From Diplolepis rosae (Eukaryota > Arthropoda > Insecta > Hymenoptera > Diplolepididae), in the NCBI GenBank assembly GCA_030998225.1, contig JAPYXD010000466.1, positions 1,963,001 to 2,027,000 on the forward strand: DNA of 64,000 nt, written 5' to 3'. The translations under genes were made by a program, and so were the position numbers. Below the pieces are notes generated by a model that was given only the letters and a program-made list of their open reading frames with translations, had not been told where the DNA came from and did not search any database. This document shows, piece after piece, positions 1 through 10,543 of this stretch. Position 1 is the first letter of the stretch. The number at the start of each line of letters is the position of its first letter.

Positions 1-143
1 TTGAAAACCAGAAAAGTCCCCACCAGATAAAGGGATGCAAGTTTTTCCCCGATTAACTGGCTTTATGTGCTACGGTATCCACTATTAAAATTTTAGGCAC
101 TAAACTTAGTTTGAATGTCAAAAGTTTTTATTCACTTTTTTGG
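1..143. repeat. Partial B monomer at the window start
   Basis: The window opens about ten bases into a B monomer of the type that follows gamma dimers (ttgaaaaccagaaaagtccc). The first complete A monomer begins at 144. The array therefore continues to the left of the window. Confidence 0.9.
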
Positions 144-3100
144 GCATTTGGGGATGAAAACGAAAAACATCCCCGCTAGGTATGGGGAGAAAAATTGTTT
201 CCTGATTAATTGGCAATAAATGCTATACAATATGCGGTCCTAAAATTGTAGGTATCTTTCATAGTTTGATTTTCTAAATGTTTTATTTACACTTTTAGGC
301 ATTTGGTGTTGAAAACCAGAAAAGTCCCCACCAGATAAAGGGAAGCAAGTTTTTCCCCGATTAACTGGCTTCATGTGCTACGGTATCCTCTATTAAAATT
401 TTAGGCACTAAACTTAGTTTGAATGTCAAAAGTTTTTATTCACTTTTTTGGGCATTTGGGGATGAAAACGAAAAACATCCCCGCTAGGTATGGGGAGGAA
501 AATTGTTTCCTGATTAACTGGCAATAAATCCTGCAATATTTGGTCCTGAAATTTGAGGTATCTTGCATAGTTTGATTTTCTAAATGTTTTATTTACACTT
601 TTGGGCATTTGGTGTCGAAAACCAGAAAAGTTCCCACCAGATAAAGGGATGAATGTTTTTCCCCAATTAACTGGCTTCATGTGCTACGGTATCCTCTATT
701 AAAATTTTAGGCACTAAACTTAGTTTGAATGTCAAAAGTTTTTATTCACTTTTTTGGGCATTTGGGGATGAAAACGAAAAACATCCCCGCTAGGTATGGG
801 GAGGAAAATTGTTTCCTGATTAACTGGCAATAAATCCTGCAATATTTGGTCCTGAAATTTGAGGTATCTTGCATAGTTTGATTTTCTAAATGTTTTATTT
901 ACACTTTTGGGCATTTGGTGTCGAAAACCAGAAAAGTCCCCACCAGATAAAGCGATGAAAGTTTTTACCCAATTAACTGGATTTATGTGCTACGGTCTCC
1001 ACTATTAAAAATTTAGGCAATAAACATAGTTTGAATGTCAAAAGTTTTTATTCACTTTTTTGGGCATTTGGGGATGAAAACGAAAAACATCCCCGCTAGT
1101 TATGGGGAGGAAAATTGTTTCCTTATTAATTGGCACTAAATGCTATAACATCCGGTCCTAAAATATTTGGTATCTAGGATCGTTTCATTTTCCAAATGTT
1201 TTATTCATGTTTTTGGGCATTTGGGATTGAAAACGAGAAACGTAACCGCCAGATGAAGGGATGATAGTTTTCTTCGATTAACTGGCTTTATGTGCTACGG
1301 TATCCACTATTAAAATTTTAGGCACTAAACTTAGTTTGAATGTCAAAAGTTTTTATTCACTTTTTTGGGCATTTGGGGATGAAAACGAAAAACATCCCCG
1401 CTAGGTATGGGGAGAAAAATTGTTTCCTGATTAATTGGCACTAAACTATACAATATGCGGTCCTAAAATTGTCGGTACCTGGCATAGTTTGATTTTCTAA
1501 ATGTTTTATTTACACTTTTAGGGATTTAAGTGTTGAAAACCAGAAAAGTCCCCACCAGATAAAGGGATGAAAGTTTTTCCCCAATTAACTGGCTTTATGT
1601 GCTACGGTATCCACTATTAAAATTTTAGGCACTAAACTTAGTTTGAATGTCAAAAGTTTTTATTCACTTTTTTGGGCATTTGGGGATGAAAACGAAAAAC
1701 ATCCCCGCTAGGTATGGGGAGAAAAATTGTTTCCTGATTAATTGGCAATAAACTATACAATATGCGGTCCTAAAATTGTAGGTATCTTTCATAGTTTGAT
1801 TTTCTAAATGTTTTATTTACACTTTTAGGCATTTGATGTTGAAAACCAGAAAAGTCCCCACCAGATAAAGGGAAGCAAGTTTTTCCCCTATTAACTGGCC
1901 TCATGTGCTACGGTATCCACTATTAAAATTTTAGGCACTAAACTTAGTTTGAATGTCAAAAGTTTTTATTCACTTTTTTGGGCATTTGGGGATGAAAACG
2001 AAAAACATCCCCGCTAGGTATGGGGAGAAAAATTGTTTCCTGATTAATTGGCAATAAATCCTGCAATATTTGGTCCTGAAATTTGAGGTATCTTGCATAG
2101 TTTGATTTTCTAAATGTTTTATTTACACTTTTGGGCATTTGGTGTCGAAAACCAGAAAAGTCCCCACCAGATAAAGGGATGAAAGTTTTTCCCCAATTAA
2201 CTGGCTTTATGTGCTACGGTATCCACTATTTAAATTTTAGGCAATAAACATAGTTTGAATATAAAAAGTTTTTATTCACTTTTTTGGGCATTTGGGGATG
2301 AAAACGAAAAACATCCCCGCTAGGTATGGGGAGAAAAATTGTTTCCTGATTAATTGGCAATAAATCCTGCAATATTTGGTCCTGAAATTTGAGGTATCTT
2401 GCATAGTTTGATTTTCTAAATGTTTTATTTACACTTTTGGGCATTTGGTGTCGAAAACCAGAAAAGTCCCCACCAGATAAAGGGATGAAAGTTTTTTCCC
2501 AATTAACTGGCTTTATGTGCTACCGTATCCACTATTTAAATTTTAGGCCATAAACATAGTTTGAATGTAAAAAGTTTTTATTCACTTTTTTGGGCATTTG
2601 GGGATGAAAACGAAAAACATCCCCGCTAGGTATGGGGAGAAAAATTGTTTCCTTATTAATTGGCACTAAATGCTATAACATCCGGTCCTAAAATATTTGG
2701 TATCTAGGATCGTTTCATTTTCCAAATGTTTTATTCATGTTTTTGGGCATTTGGGATTGAAAACGAGAAACGTAACCGCCAGATGAAGGGATGATAGTTT
2801 TCCCCAATTAACTGGCTTTATGTGCTACGGTATCCACTATTTAAATTTTAGGCACTAAACTTAGTTTGAATGTCAAAAGTTTTTATTCACTTTTTTGGGC
2901 ATTTGGGGATGAAAACGAAAAACATCCCCGCTAGGTATGGGGAGAAAAATTGTTTCCTGATTAATTAGTACTAAATTATACAATATACGGTCCTAAAATT
3001 GTAGGTATCTTGCATAGTTTGATTTTCAAAATGTTTTATTTACACTTTTAGGCATTTGGTGTTGAAAACCAGAAAAGTCCCCACCAGATAAAGGGATGCA

Positions 3101-3510
3101 AGTTTTTCCCCGATTAACTGGCTTTATGTGCTACGGTATCCACTATTAAAATTTTAGGCACTAAACTTAGTTTGAATGTCAAAAGTTTTTATTCACTTTT
3201 TTGGGCATTTGGGGATGAAAACGAAAAACATCCCAGCTAGATATGGGGAGGAAAATTGTTTCCTGATTAATTGGTACTAAATGCTATAATATCCGGTCCT
3301 AAAATTTTTGGTATCTTGCATAATTTTATTTTCTAAATGTTTTATTTACAATTTTGGTCATTTGGTGTCGAAAACCAGAAAAGTCCCCACCAGATAAAGG
3401 GATGAAAGTTTTTCCCCAATTAACTGGCTTTATGTGCTACGGTATCCACTATTAAAATTTTAGGCACTAAACTTAGTTTGAATGTCAAAAGTTTTTATTC
3501 ACTTTTTTGG
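144..3510. repeat. Core dimers: gamma alpha alpha beta gamma gamma alpha alpha beta gamma delta
   Basis: Eleven dimers in the order given. Alpha copies have A monomers starting at 452, 758, 1982 and 2288. The run gamma-alpha-alpha-beta-gamma is used twice in overlapping form, so this stretch looks like a shuffled version of the regular four-dimer unit seen just downstream. The delta dimer at 3206-3510 completes the run and leads directly into the first regular HOR copy. Confidence 0.8.
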
Positions 3511-4733
3511 GAATTTGGGGATGAAAACGAAAAACATCCCCGCTAGGTATGGGGAGGAAAATTGTTTCCTGATTAACTGGCAATAAATCCTGCAATATTT
3601 GGTCCTGAAATTTGAGGTATCTTGCATAGTTTGATTTTCTAAATGTTTTATTTACACTTTTGGGCATTTGGTGTCGAAAACCAGAAAAGTCCCCACCAGA
3701 TAAAGGGATGATTGTTTTTCCCCAATTAACTGGCTTTATGTGCTACGGTATCCATTATTTAAATTTTAGGCAATAAACATAGTTTGAATGTAAAAAGTTT
3801 TTATTCACTTTTTTGGGCTTTTGGGGATGAAAACGAAAAACATCCCCGCTAGGTATGGGGAGCAAAATTGTTTCCTGATTAATTGGTACTAAATGCTATA
3901 ACATCCGGTCCTAAAATATTTGGTATCTAGGATCGTTTCATTTTCCAAATGTTTTATTCATGTTTTTGGGCATTTGGGATAGAAAACGAGAAACGTAACC
4001 GCCAGATGAAGGGATGATAGTTTTCTCCGATTAACTGGCTTTATGTGCTACGGTATCCACAATTAAAATTTTAGGCACTAAACTTAGTTTGAATGTCAGA
4101 AGTTTTTATTTACTTTTTTGGGCATTTGGGGATGAAAACGAAAAACATCCCAGCTAGATATGGGGAGGAAAATTGTTTCCTGATTAATTGGTACTAAACT
4201 ATACAATATGCGGTCCTAAAATTGTAGGTATCTTGCATAGTTTGATTTTCTAAATGTTTTATTTACACTTTTAGGCATTTGATGTTGAAAACCAGAAAAG
4301 TCCCCACCAGATAAAGGGAAGCAAGTTTTTCCCCGATTATCTGGCTTTATGTGCTACGGTATCCACAATTAAAATTTTAGGCACTAAACTTAGTTTGAAT
4401 GTCAAAAGTTTTTATTCACTTTTTTGGGCATTTGGGGATGAAAACGAAAAACATCCCAGCTAGGTATGGGGAGGAAAATTGTTTCCTGATTAATTGGTAC
4501 TAAATGCTATAATATCCGGTCCTAAAATTTTTGGTATCTTGCATAGTTTGATTTTCTAAATGTTTTATTTACACTTTTGGGCATTTGGTGTCGAAAACCA
4601 GAAAAGTCCCCACCAGATAAAGGGATGAAAGTTTTTCCCCAATTAACTGGCTTTATGTGCTACGGTATCCACTATTAAAATTTTAGGCACTAAACTTAGT
4701 TTGAATGTCAAAAGTTTTTATTCACTTTTTTGG
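3511..4733. repeat. HOR copy, alpha-beta-gamma-delta (1,223 bp)
   Basis: First complete regular HOR copy: four dimers, eight monomers. The A monomer of alpha starts with gaattt instead of gcattt, a private variant also present at the start of the next copy at 4734. The two copies therefore share recent ancestry. Alpha, beta, gamma and delta diagnostic bases appear in order near 3602, 3907, 4211 and 4519. Confidence 0.88.
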
Positions 4734-4739
4734 GAATTT

Positions 4740-4764
4740 GGGGATGAAAACGAAAAACATCCCC
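4740..4764. other. Perfect 7-bp inverted repeat in the core A monomer (example copy)
   Basis: ggggatg (4740-4746) and catcccc (4758-4764) are exact reverse complements separated by an 11-base A-rich spacer. Most alpha, beta and gamma A monomers of the core have the same element. Delta copies with catcccagc keep six pairs, and A* copies (ggatg and catcc) keep five. It could be a hairpin or a protein site; no function is shown here. Confidence 0.7.
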
Positions 4765-4778
4765 GCTAGGTATGGGGA
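4760..4778. other. Second, overlapping inverted repeat in the core A monomer
   Basis: tcccc (4760-4764) also pairs with gggga (4774-4778) across the 9-base spacer gctaggtat. The shared cccc arm can pair left or right but not both, giving two mutually exclusive stems. Flank A monomers keep the cccc/gggg part of this element. Confidence 0.6.
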
Positions 4779-4886
4779 GGAAAATTGTTTCCTGATTAAC
4801 TGGCAATAAATCCTGCAATATTTGGTCCTGAAATTTGAGGTATCTTGCATAGTTTGATTTTCTAAATGTTTTATTTACACTTTTGG

Positions 4887-5039
4887 GCATTTGGTGTCGA
4901 AAACCAGAAAAGTCCCCACCAGATAAAGGGATGATAGTTTTTCACCAATTAACTGGCTTTATGTGCTACGGTATCCACTATTTAAATTTTAGGCAATAAA
5001 CATAGTTTGAATGTAAAAAGTTTTTATTTACTTTTTTGG
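4887..5039 (+). repeat. Representative B monomer (153 bp)
   Basis: Starts gcatttggtgtcgaaaacc and aligns without large gaps to the A monomer. Shared blocks include gaaaac, tccc followed about 11 bases later by ggga, attaactggc, a central aaatttta block and a T-rich end. It differs from A in many positions, roughly a third by eye, so A and B are old duplicates that now evolve as separate positions within the dimer. Confidence 0.88.
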
Positions 5040-5192
5040 GCATTTGGGGATGAAAACGAAAAACATCCCCGCTAGGTATGGGGAGAAAAATTGTTTCCTT
5101 ATTAATTGGTACTAAATGCTATAACATCCGGTCCTAAAATATTTGGTATCTAGGATCGTTTCATTTTCCAAATGTTTTATTCATGTTTTTGG

Positions 5193-5344
5193 GCATTTGG
5201 GATTGAAAACGAGAAACGTAACCGCCAGATGAAGGGATGATAGTTTTCTTCGATTAACTGGCTTTATGTGCTACGGTATCCACTATTAAAATTTTAGGCA
5301 CTTAACTTAGTTTGAATGTCAAAAGTTTTTATTCACTTTTTTGG
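5193..5344 (+). repeat. Representative B' monomer (variant B after beta, 152 bp)
   Basis: Beta dimers end in a distinct second monomer whose front reads gggattgaaaacgagaaac, then cgccagatgaagggatgatag. The back half is ordinary B. B' is therefore a B monomer with a diverged front. It occurs once per regular HOR copy and becomes much more frequent in the zone after 48,760. Confidence 0.87.
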
Positions 5345-5956
5345 GCATTTGGGGATGAAAACGAAAAACATCCCCGCTAGGTATGGGGAGAAAAATTGTT
5401 TCCTGATTAATTAGCACTAAACTATACAATATGCGGTCCTAAAATTGTAGGTATCTTGCATAGTTTGATTTTCAAAATGTTTTATTTACACTTTTAGGCA
5501 TTTGGTGTTGAAAACCAGAAAAGTCCCCACCAGATAAAGGGATGCAAGTTTTTCCCCAATTAACTGGCTTTATGTGCTACGGTATCCACTATTAAAATTT
5601 TAGGCACTAAACTTAGTTTGAATGTCAAAAGTTTTTATTCACTTTTTTGGGCATTTGGGGATGAAAACGAAAAACATCCCCGCTAGGTATGGGGAGAAAA
5701 ATTGTTTCCTGATTAATTAGCACTAAACTATACAATATGCGGTCCTAAAATTTTAGGTATCTTGCATAGTTTGATTTTCTAAATGTTTTATTTACACTTT
5801 TAGGCATTTGGTGTTTAAAACCAGAAAAGTCCCCACCAGATAAAGGGAAGCAAGTTTTTCCCCGATTAACTGGCTTCATGTGCTACGGTATCCTCTATTA
5901 AAATTTTAGGCACTAAACTTAGTTTGAATGTCAAAAGTTTTTATTCACTTTTTTGG

Positions 5957-6873
5957 GCATTTGGGGATGAAAACGAAAAACATCCCCGCTAGGTATGGGG
6001 AGAAAAATTGTTTCCTGATTAATTGGCAATAAATCCTGCAATATTTGGTCCTGAAATTTGAGGTATCTTGCATAGTTTGATTTTCTAAATGTTTTATTTA
6101 CACTTTTGGGCATTTGGTGTCGAAAACCAGAAAAGTCCCCACCAGATAAAGGGATGAAAGTTTTTCCCCAATTAACTGGCTTTATGTGCTACGGTATCCA
6201 CTATTTAAATTTTAGGCAATAAACATAGTTTGAATATAAAAAGTTTTTATTCACTTTTTTGGGCATTTGGGGATGAAAACGAAAAACATCCCCGCTAGGT
6301 ATGGGGAGAAAAATTGTTTCCTGATTAATTGGCAATAAATCCTGCAATATTTGGTCCTGAAATTTGAGGTATCTTGCATAGTTTGATTTTCTAAATGTTT
6401 TATTTACACTTTTGGGCATTTGGTGTCGAAAACCAGAAAAGTCCCCACCAGATAAAGGGATGAAAGTTTTTCCCCAATTAACTGGCTTTATGTGCTACGG
6501 TATCCACTATTTAAATTTTAGGCAATAAACATAGTTTGAATGTAAAAAGTTTTTATTCACTTTTTTGGGCATTTGGGGATGAAAACGAAAAACATCCCCG
6601 CTAGGTATGGGGAGAAAAATTGTTTCCTTATTAATTGGCACTAAATGCTATAACATCCGGTCCTAAAATATTTGGTATCTAGGATCGTTTCATTTTCCAA
6701 ATGTTTTATTCATGTTTTTGGGCATTTGGGATTGAAAACGAGAAACGTAACCGCCAGATGAAGGGATGATAGTTTTCCCCAATTAACTGGCTTTATGTGC
6801 TACGGTATCCACTATTTAAATTTTAGGCACTAAACTTAGTTTGAATGTCAAAAGTTTTTATTCACTTTTTTGG
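5957..6873. repeat. Core dimers alpha, alpha, beta
   Basis: Three dimers (917 bp) between HOR-length units. The two alpha dimers (A monomers at 5957 and 6263) are nearly identical to the pair at 1982 and 2288, down to the form gaatataaaaag before the second. The alpha-alpha-beta run is therefore a copied block, not an independent duplication. Confidence 0.82.
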
Positions 6874-8097
6874 GCATTTGGGAATGAAAACGAAAAACAT
6901 CCCCGCTAGGTATGGGGAGGAAAATTGTTTCCTGATTAACTGGCAATAAATCCTGCAATATTTGGTCCTGAAATTTGAGGTATCTTGCATAGTTTGATTT
7001 TCTAAATGTTTTATTTACACTTTTGGGCATTTGGTGTCGAAAACCAGAAAAGTCCCCACCAGATAAAGGGATGAAAGTTTTTCCCCAATTAACTGGCTTT
7101 ATGTGCTACGGTATCCACTATTTAAATTTTAGGCAATAAACATAGTTTGAATATAAAAAGTTTTTATTCACTTTTTTGGGCATTTGGGGATGAAAACGAA
7201 AAACATCCCCGCTAGGTATGGGGAGGAAAATTGTTTCCTGATTAATTGGCACTAAATGCTATAACATCCGGTCCTAAAATATTTGGTATCTAGGATCGTT
7301 TCATTTTCCAAATGTTTTATTCATGTTTATGGGCATTTGGGATTGAAAACGAGAAACGTCCCCGCCAGATGAAGGGATGATAGTTTTCCCCAATTAACTG
7401 GCTTTATGTGCTACGGTATCCACTATTTAAATTTTAGGCACTTAACTTAGTTTGAATGTCAAAAGTTTTTATTCACTTTTTTGGGCATTTGGGGATGAAA
7501 ACGAAAAACATCCCCGCTAGGTATGGGGAGAAAAATTGTTTCCTGATTAATTAGCACTAAACTATACAATATGCGGTCCTAAAATTGTAGGTATCTTGCA
7601 TAGTTTGATTTTCTAAATGTTTTATTTACACTTTTTAGGCATTTGATGTTGAAAACCAGAAAAGTCCCCACCAGATAAAGGGAAGCAAGTTTTTCCCCGA
7701 TTAACTGGCTTTATGTGCTACGGTATCCACTATTAAAATTTTAGGCACTAAACTTAGTTTGAATGTCAAAAGTTTTTATTCACTTTTTTGGGCATTTGGG
7801 GATGAAAACGAAAAACATCCCAGCTAGGTATGGGGAGGAAAATTGTTTCCTGATTAATTGGTACTAAATGCTATAATATCCGGTCCTAAAATTTTTGGTA
7901 TCTTGGATCGTTTGATCTTCCAAATGTTTTATTTACAATTTTGGTCATTTGGTGTCGAAAACCAGAAAAGTCCCCACCAGATAAAGGGATGAAAGTTTTT
8001 CCCCAATTAACTGGCTTTATGTGCTACGGTATCCACTATTAAAATTTTAGGCACTAAACTTAGTTTGAATGTCAAAAGTTTTTATTCACTTTTTTGG
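6874..8097. repeat. HOR copy, alpha-beta-gamma-delta' (1,224 bp)
   Basis: Regular order, with the delta dimer showing the back-half variant ggatcgtttgatcttcc (delta'). The gamma dimer has one extra T before ggcattt, giving 1,224 rather than 1,223 bp. Confidence 0.85.
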
Positions 8098-9321
8098 GCA
8101 TTTGGGGATGAAAACGAAAAACATCCCCGCTAGGTATGGGGAGGAAAATTGTTTCCTGATTAACTGGCAATAAATCCTGCAATATTTGGTCCTGAAATTT
8201 GAGGTATCTTGCATAGTTTGATTTTCTAAATGTTTTATTTACACTTTTGGGCATTTGGTGTCGAAAACCAGAAAAGTCCCCACCAGATAAAGGGATGAAA
8301 GTTTTTCCCCAATTAACTGGCTTTATGTACTACGGTATCCATTATTTAAATTTTAGGCAATAAACATAGTTTGAATGTAAAAAGTTTTTATTCACTTTTT
8401 TGGGCATTTGGGGATGAAAACGAAAAACATCCCCGCTAGATATGGGGAGGAAAATTGTTTCCTGATTAATTGGTACTAAATGCTATAATATCCGGTCCTA
8501 AAATTTTTGGTATCTAGGATCGTTTGATCTTCCAAATGTTTTATTCACGTTTATGGGCATTTGGGATTGAAAACGAGAAACGTCCCAGCCAGATGAAGGG
8601 ATGATAGTTTTTTCCCGATTAACTGGCTTTATGTGCTACGGTATCCACAATTAAAATTTTAGGCACTAAACTTAGTTTGAATGTCAAAAGTTTTTATTCA
8701 CTTTTTTGGGCATTTGGGGATGAAAACGAAAAACATCCCCGCTAGGTATGGGGAGAAAAATTGTTTCCTGATTAATTAGCACTAAACTATACAATATACG
8801 GTCCTAAAATTGTAGGTATCTTGCATAGTTTGATTTTCTAAATGTTTTATTTACACTTTTAGGCATTTGATGTTGAAAACCAGAAAAGTCCCCACCAGAT
8901 AAAGGGATGCAAGTTTTTGCCCTATTAACTGGCTTTATGTGCTACGGTATCCACTATTAAAATTTTAGGCACTAAACTTAGTTTGAATGTCAAAAGTTTT
9001 TATTCACTTTTTTGGGCATTTGGGGATGAAAACGAAAAACATCCCAGCTAGATATGGGGCGGAAAATTGTTTCCTGATTAATTGGTACTAAATGCTATAA
9101 TATCCGGTCCTAAAATTTTTGGTATCTTGCATAATTTTATTTTCTAAATGTTTTATTTACACTTTTGGTCATTTGGTGTCGAAAACCAGAAAAGTCCCCA
9201 CCAGATAAAGGGATGAAAGTTTTTCCCCAATTAACTGGCTTTATGTGCTACGGTATCCACTATTAAAATTTTAGGCACTAAACTTAGTTTGAATGTCAAG
9301 AGTTTTTATTTACTTTTTTGG
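8098..9321. repeat. HOR copy, alpha-epsilon-gamma-delta (1,224 bp)
   Basis: The second dimer (8404-8709) is a recombinant, called epsilon here. It has a delta-like front (ctataatatccgg), a ggatcgtttgatcttcc back, and a B' monomer with cgtcccagccag. It sits in the beta slot, so the slot structure of the unit is kept. Confidence 0.82.
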
Positions 9322-10543
9322 GCATTTGGGAATGAAAACGAAAAACATCCCCGCTAGGTATGGGGAGGAAAATTGTTTCCTGATTAACTGGCAATAAATC
9401 CTGCAATATTTGGTCCTGAAATTTGAGGTATCTTGCATAGTTTGATTTTCTAAATGTTTTATTTACACTTTTGGGCATTTGGTGTCGAAAACCAGAAAAG
9501 TCCCCACCAGATAAAGGGATGAAAGTTTTTCCCCAATTAACTGGCTTTATGTGCTACGGTATCCACTATTTAAATTTTAGGCAATAAACATAGTTTGAAT
9601 GTCAAAAGTTTTTATTCACTTTTTTGGGCATTTGGGGATGAAAACGAAAAACATCCCCGCTAGGTATGGGGAGAAAAATTGTTTCCTTATTAATTGGTAC
9701 TAAATGCTATAACATCCGGTCCTAAAATATTTGGTATCGAGTATCGTTTCATTTTCCAAATGTTTTATTCATGTTTATGGGCATTTGGGATTGAAAACGA
9801 GAAACGTAACCGCCAGATGAAGGGATGATAGTTTTCTTCGATTAACTGGCTTTATGTGCTACGGTATCCACTATTAAAATTTTAGGCACTTAACTTAGTT
9901 TGAATGTCAAAAGTTTTTATTCACTTTTTTGGGCATCTGGGGATGAAAACGAAAAACATCCGCGCTAGGTATGGGGAGAAAAATTGTTTCCTGATTAATT
10001 AGCACTAAACTATACAATATGCGGTCCTAAAATTATAGGTATCTTACATAGTTTGATTTTCTAAATGTTTTATTTACACTTTTAGGCATTTGATGTTGAA
10101 AACCAGAAAAGTCCCCACCAGATAAAGGGAAGCAAGTTTTTCCCCGATTAACTGGCTTCATGTGCTACGGTATCCTCTATTAAAATTTTAGGCACTAAAG
10201 TTAGTTTGAATGTCAAAAGTTTTTATTTACTTTTTGGGCATTTATGGATGAATACGACAAACATCCCCGCTAGGTATGGGGAGAAAAATTGTTTCCTGAT
10301 TAATTGGCACTAAATGCTATAACATCCGGTCCTAAAATTTTTGGTATCTTGCATAGTTTGATTTTCTAAATGTTTTATTTACACTTTTGGGCATTTGGTG
10401 TCGAAAACCAGAAAAGTCCCCACCAGATAAAGGGATGAAAGTTTTTCCCCAATTAACTGGCTTTATGTGCTACGGTATCCACTATTAAAATTTTAGGCAC
10501 TAAACTTAGTTTGAATGTAAAAAGTTTTTATTCACTTTTTTGG
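9322..10543. repeat. HOR copy, alpha-beta-gamma-delta* (1,222 bp)
   Basis: The fourth dimer (10,238-10,543) carries the A* front, catttatggatgaata, in place of catttggggatgaaaa, preceded by a five-T instead of six-T tract. This is the first of nine A* monomers in the window. Most of the others lie near the right end of the core and in the zone after it. Confidence 0.84.

Larger units (their letters stand above)
4734..4886 (+). repeat. Representative A monomer (alpha subtype, 153 bp)
   Basis: A typical core A monomer. It starts at the gcattt/gaattt boundary. It carries the inverted repeat ggggatg (4740-4746) and catcccc (4758-4764), then a second complementary block gggga (4774-4778). The middle holds the alpha-specific tcctgaaatttgagg, and the last third is a T-rich tract (gattttctaaatgtttta) leading to the next boundary. 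Strand is given as the window strand by convention, since no transcription direction is known. Confidence 0.9.
4734..5956. repeat. HOR-length copy, alpha-beta-gamma-gamma (1,223 bp)
   Basis: Same length as the regular unit, but the fourth dimer is gamma instead of delta (both gamma centres read tacaatatgcgg, near 5436 and 5741). The unit length is preserved while one dimer has been replaced. That fits gene conversion or a double exchange in register better than a simple deletion. Confidence 0.85.

Noticed and set aside
4740..4778. Rho-independent terminator or attenuator from the competing stems
   Set aside because: The alternative-stem layout resembles an attenuator, but there is no gene, promoter or suitable U-tract right after the stem, and the element recurs in every dimer of a eukaryotic-type satellite.
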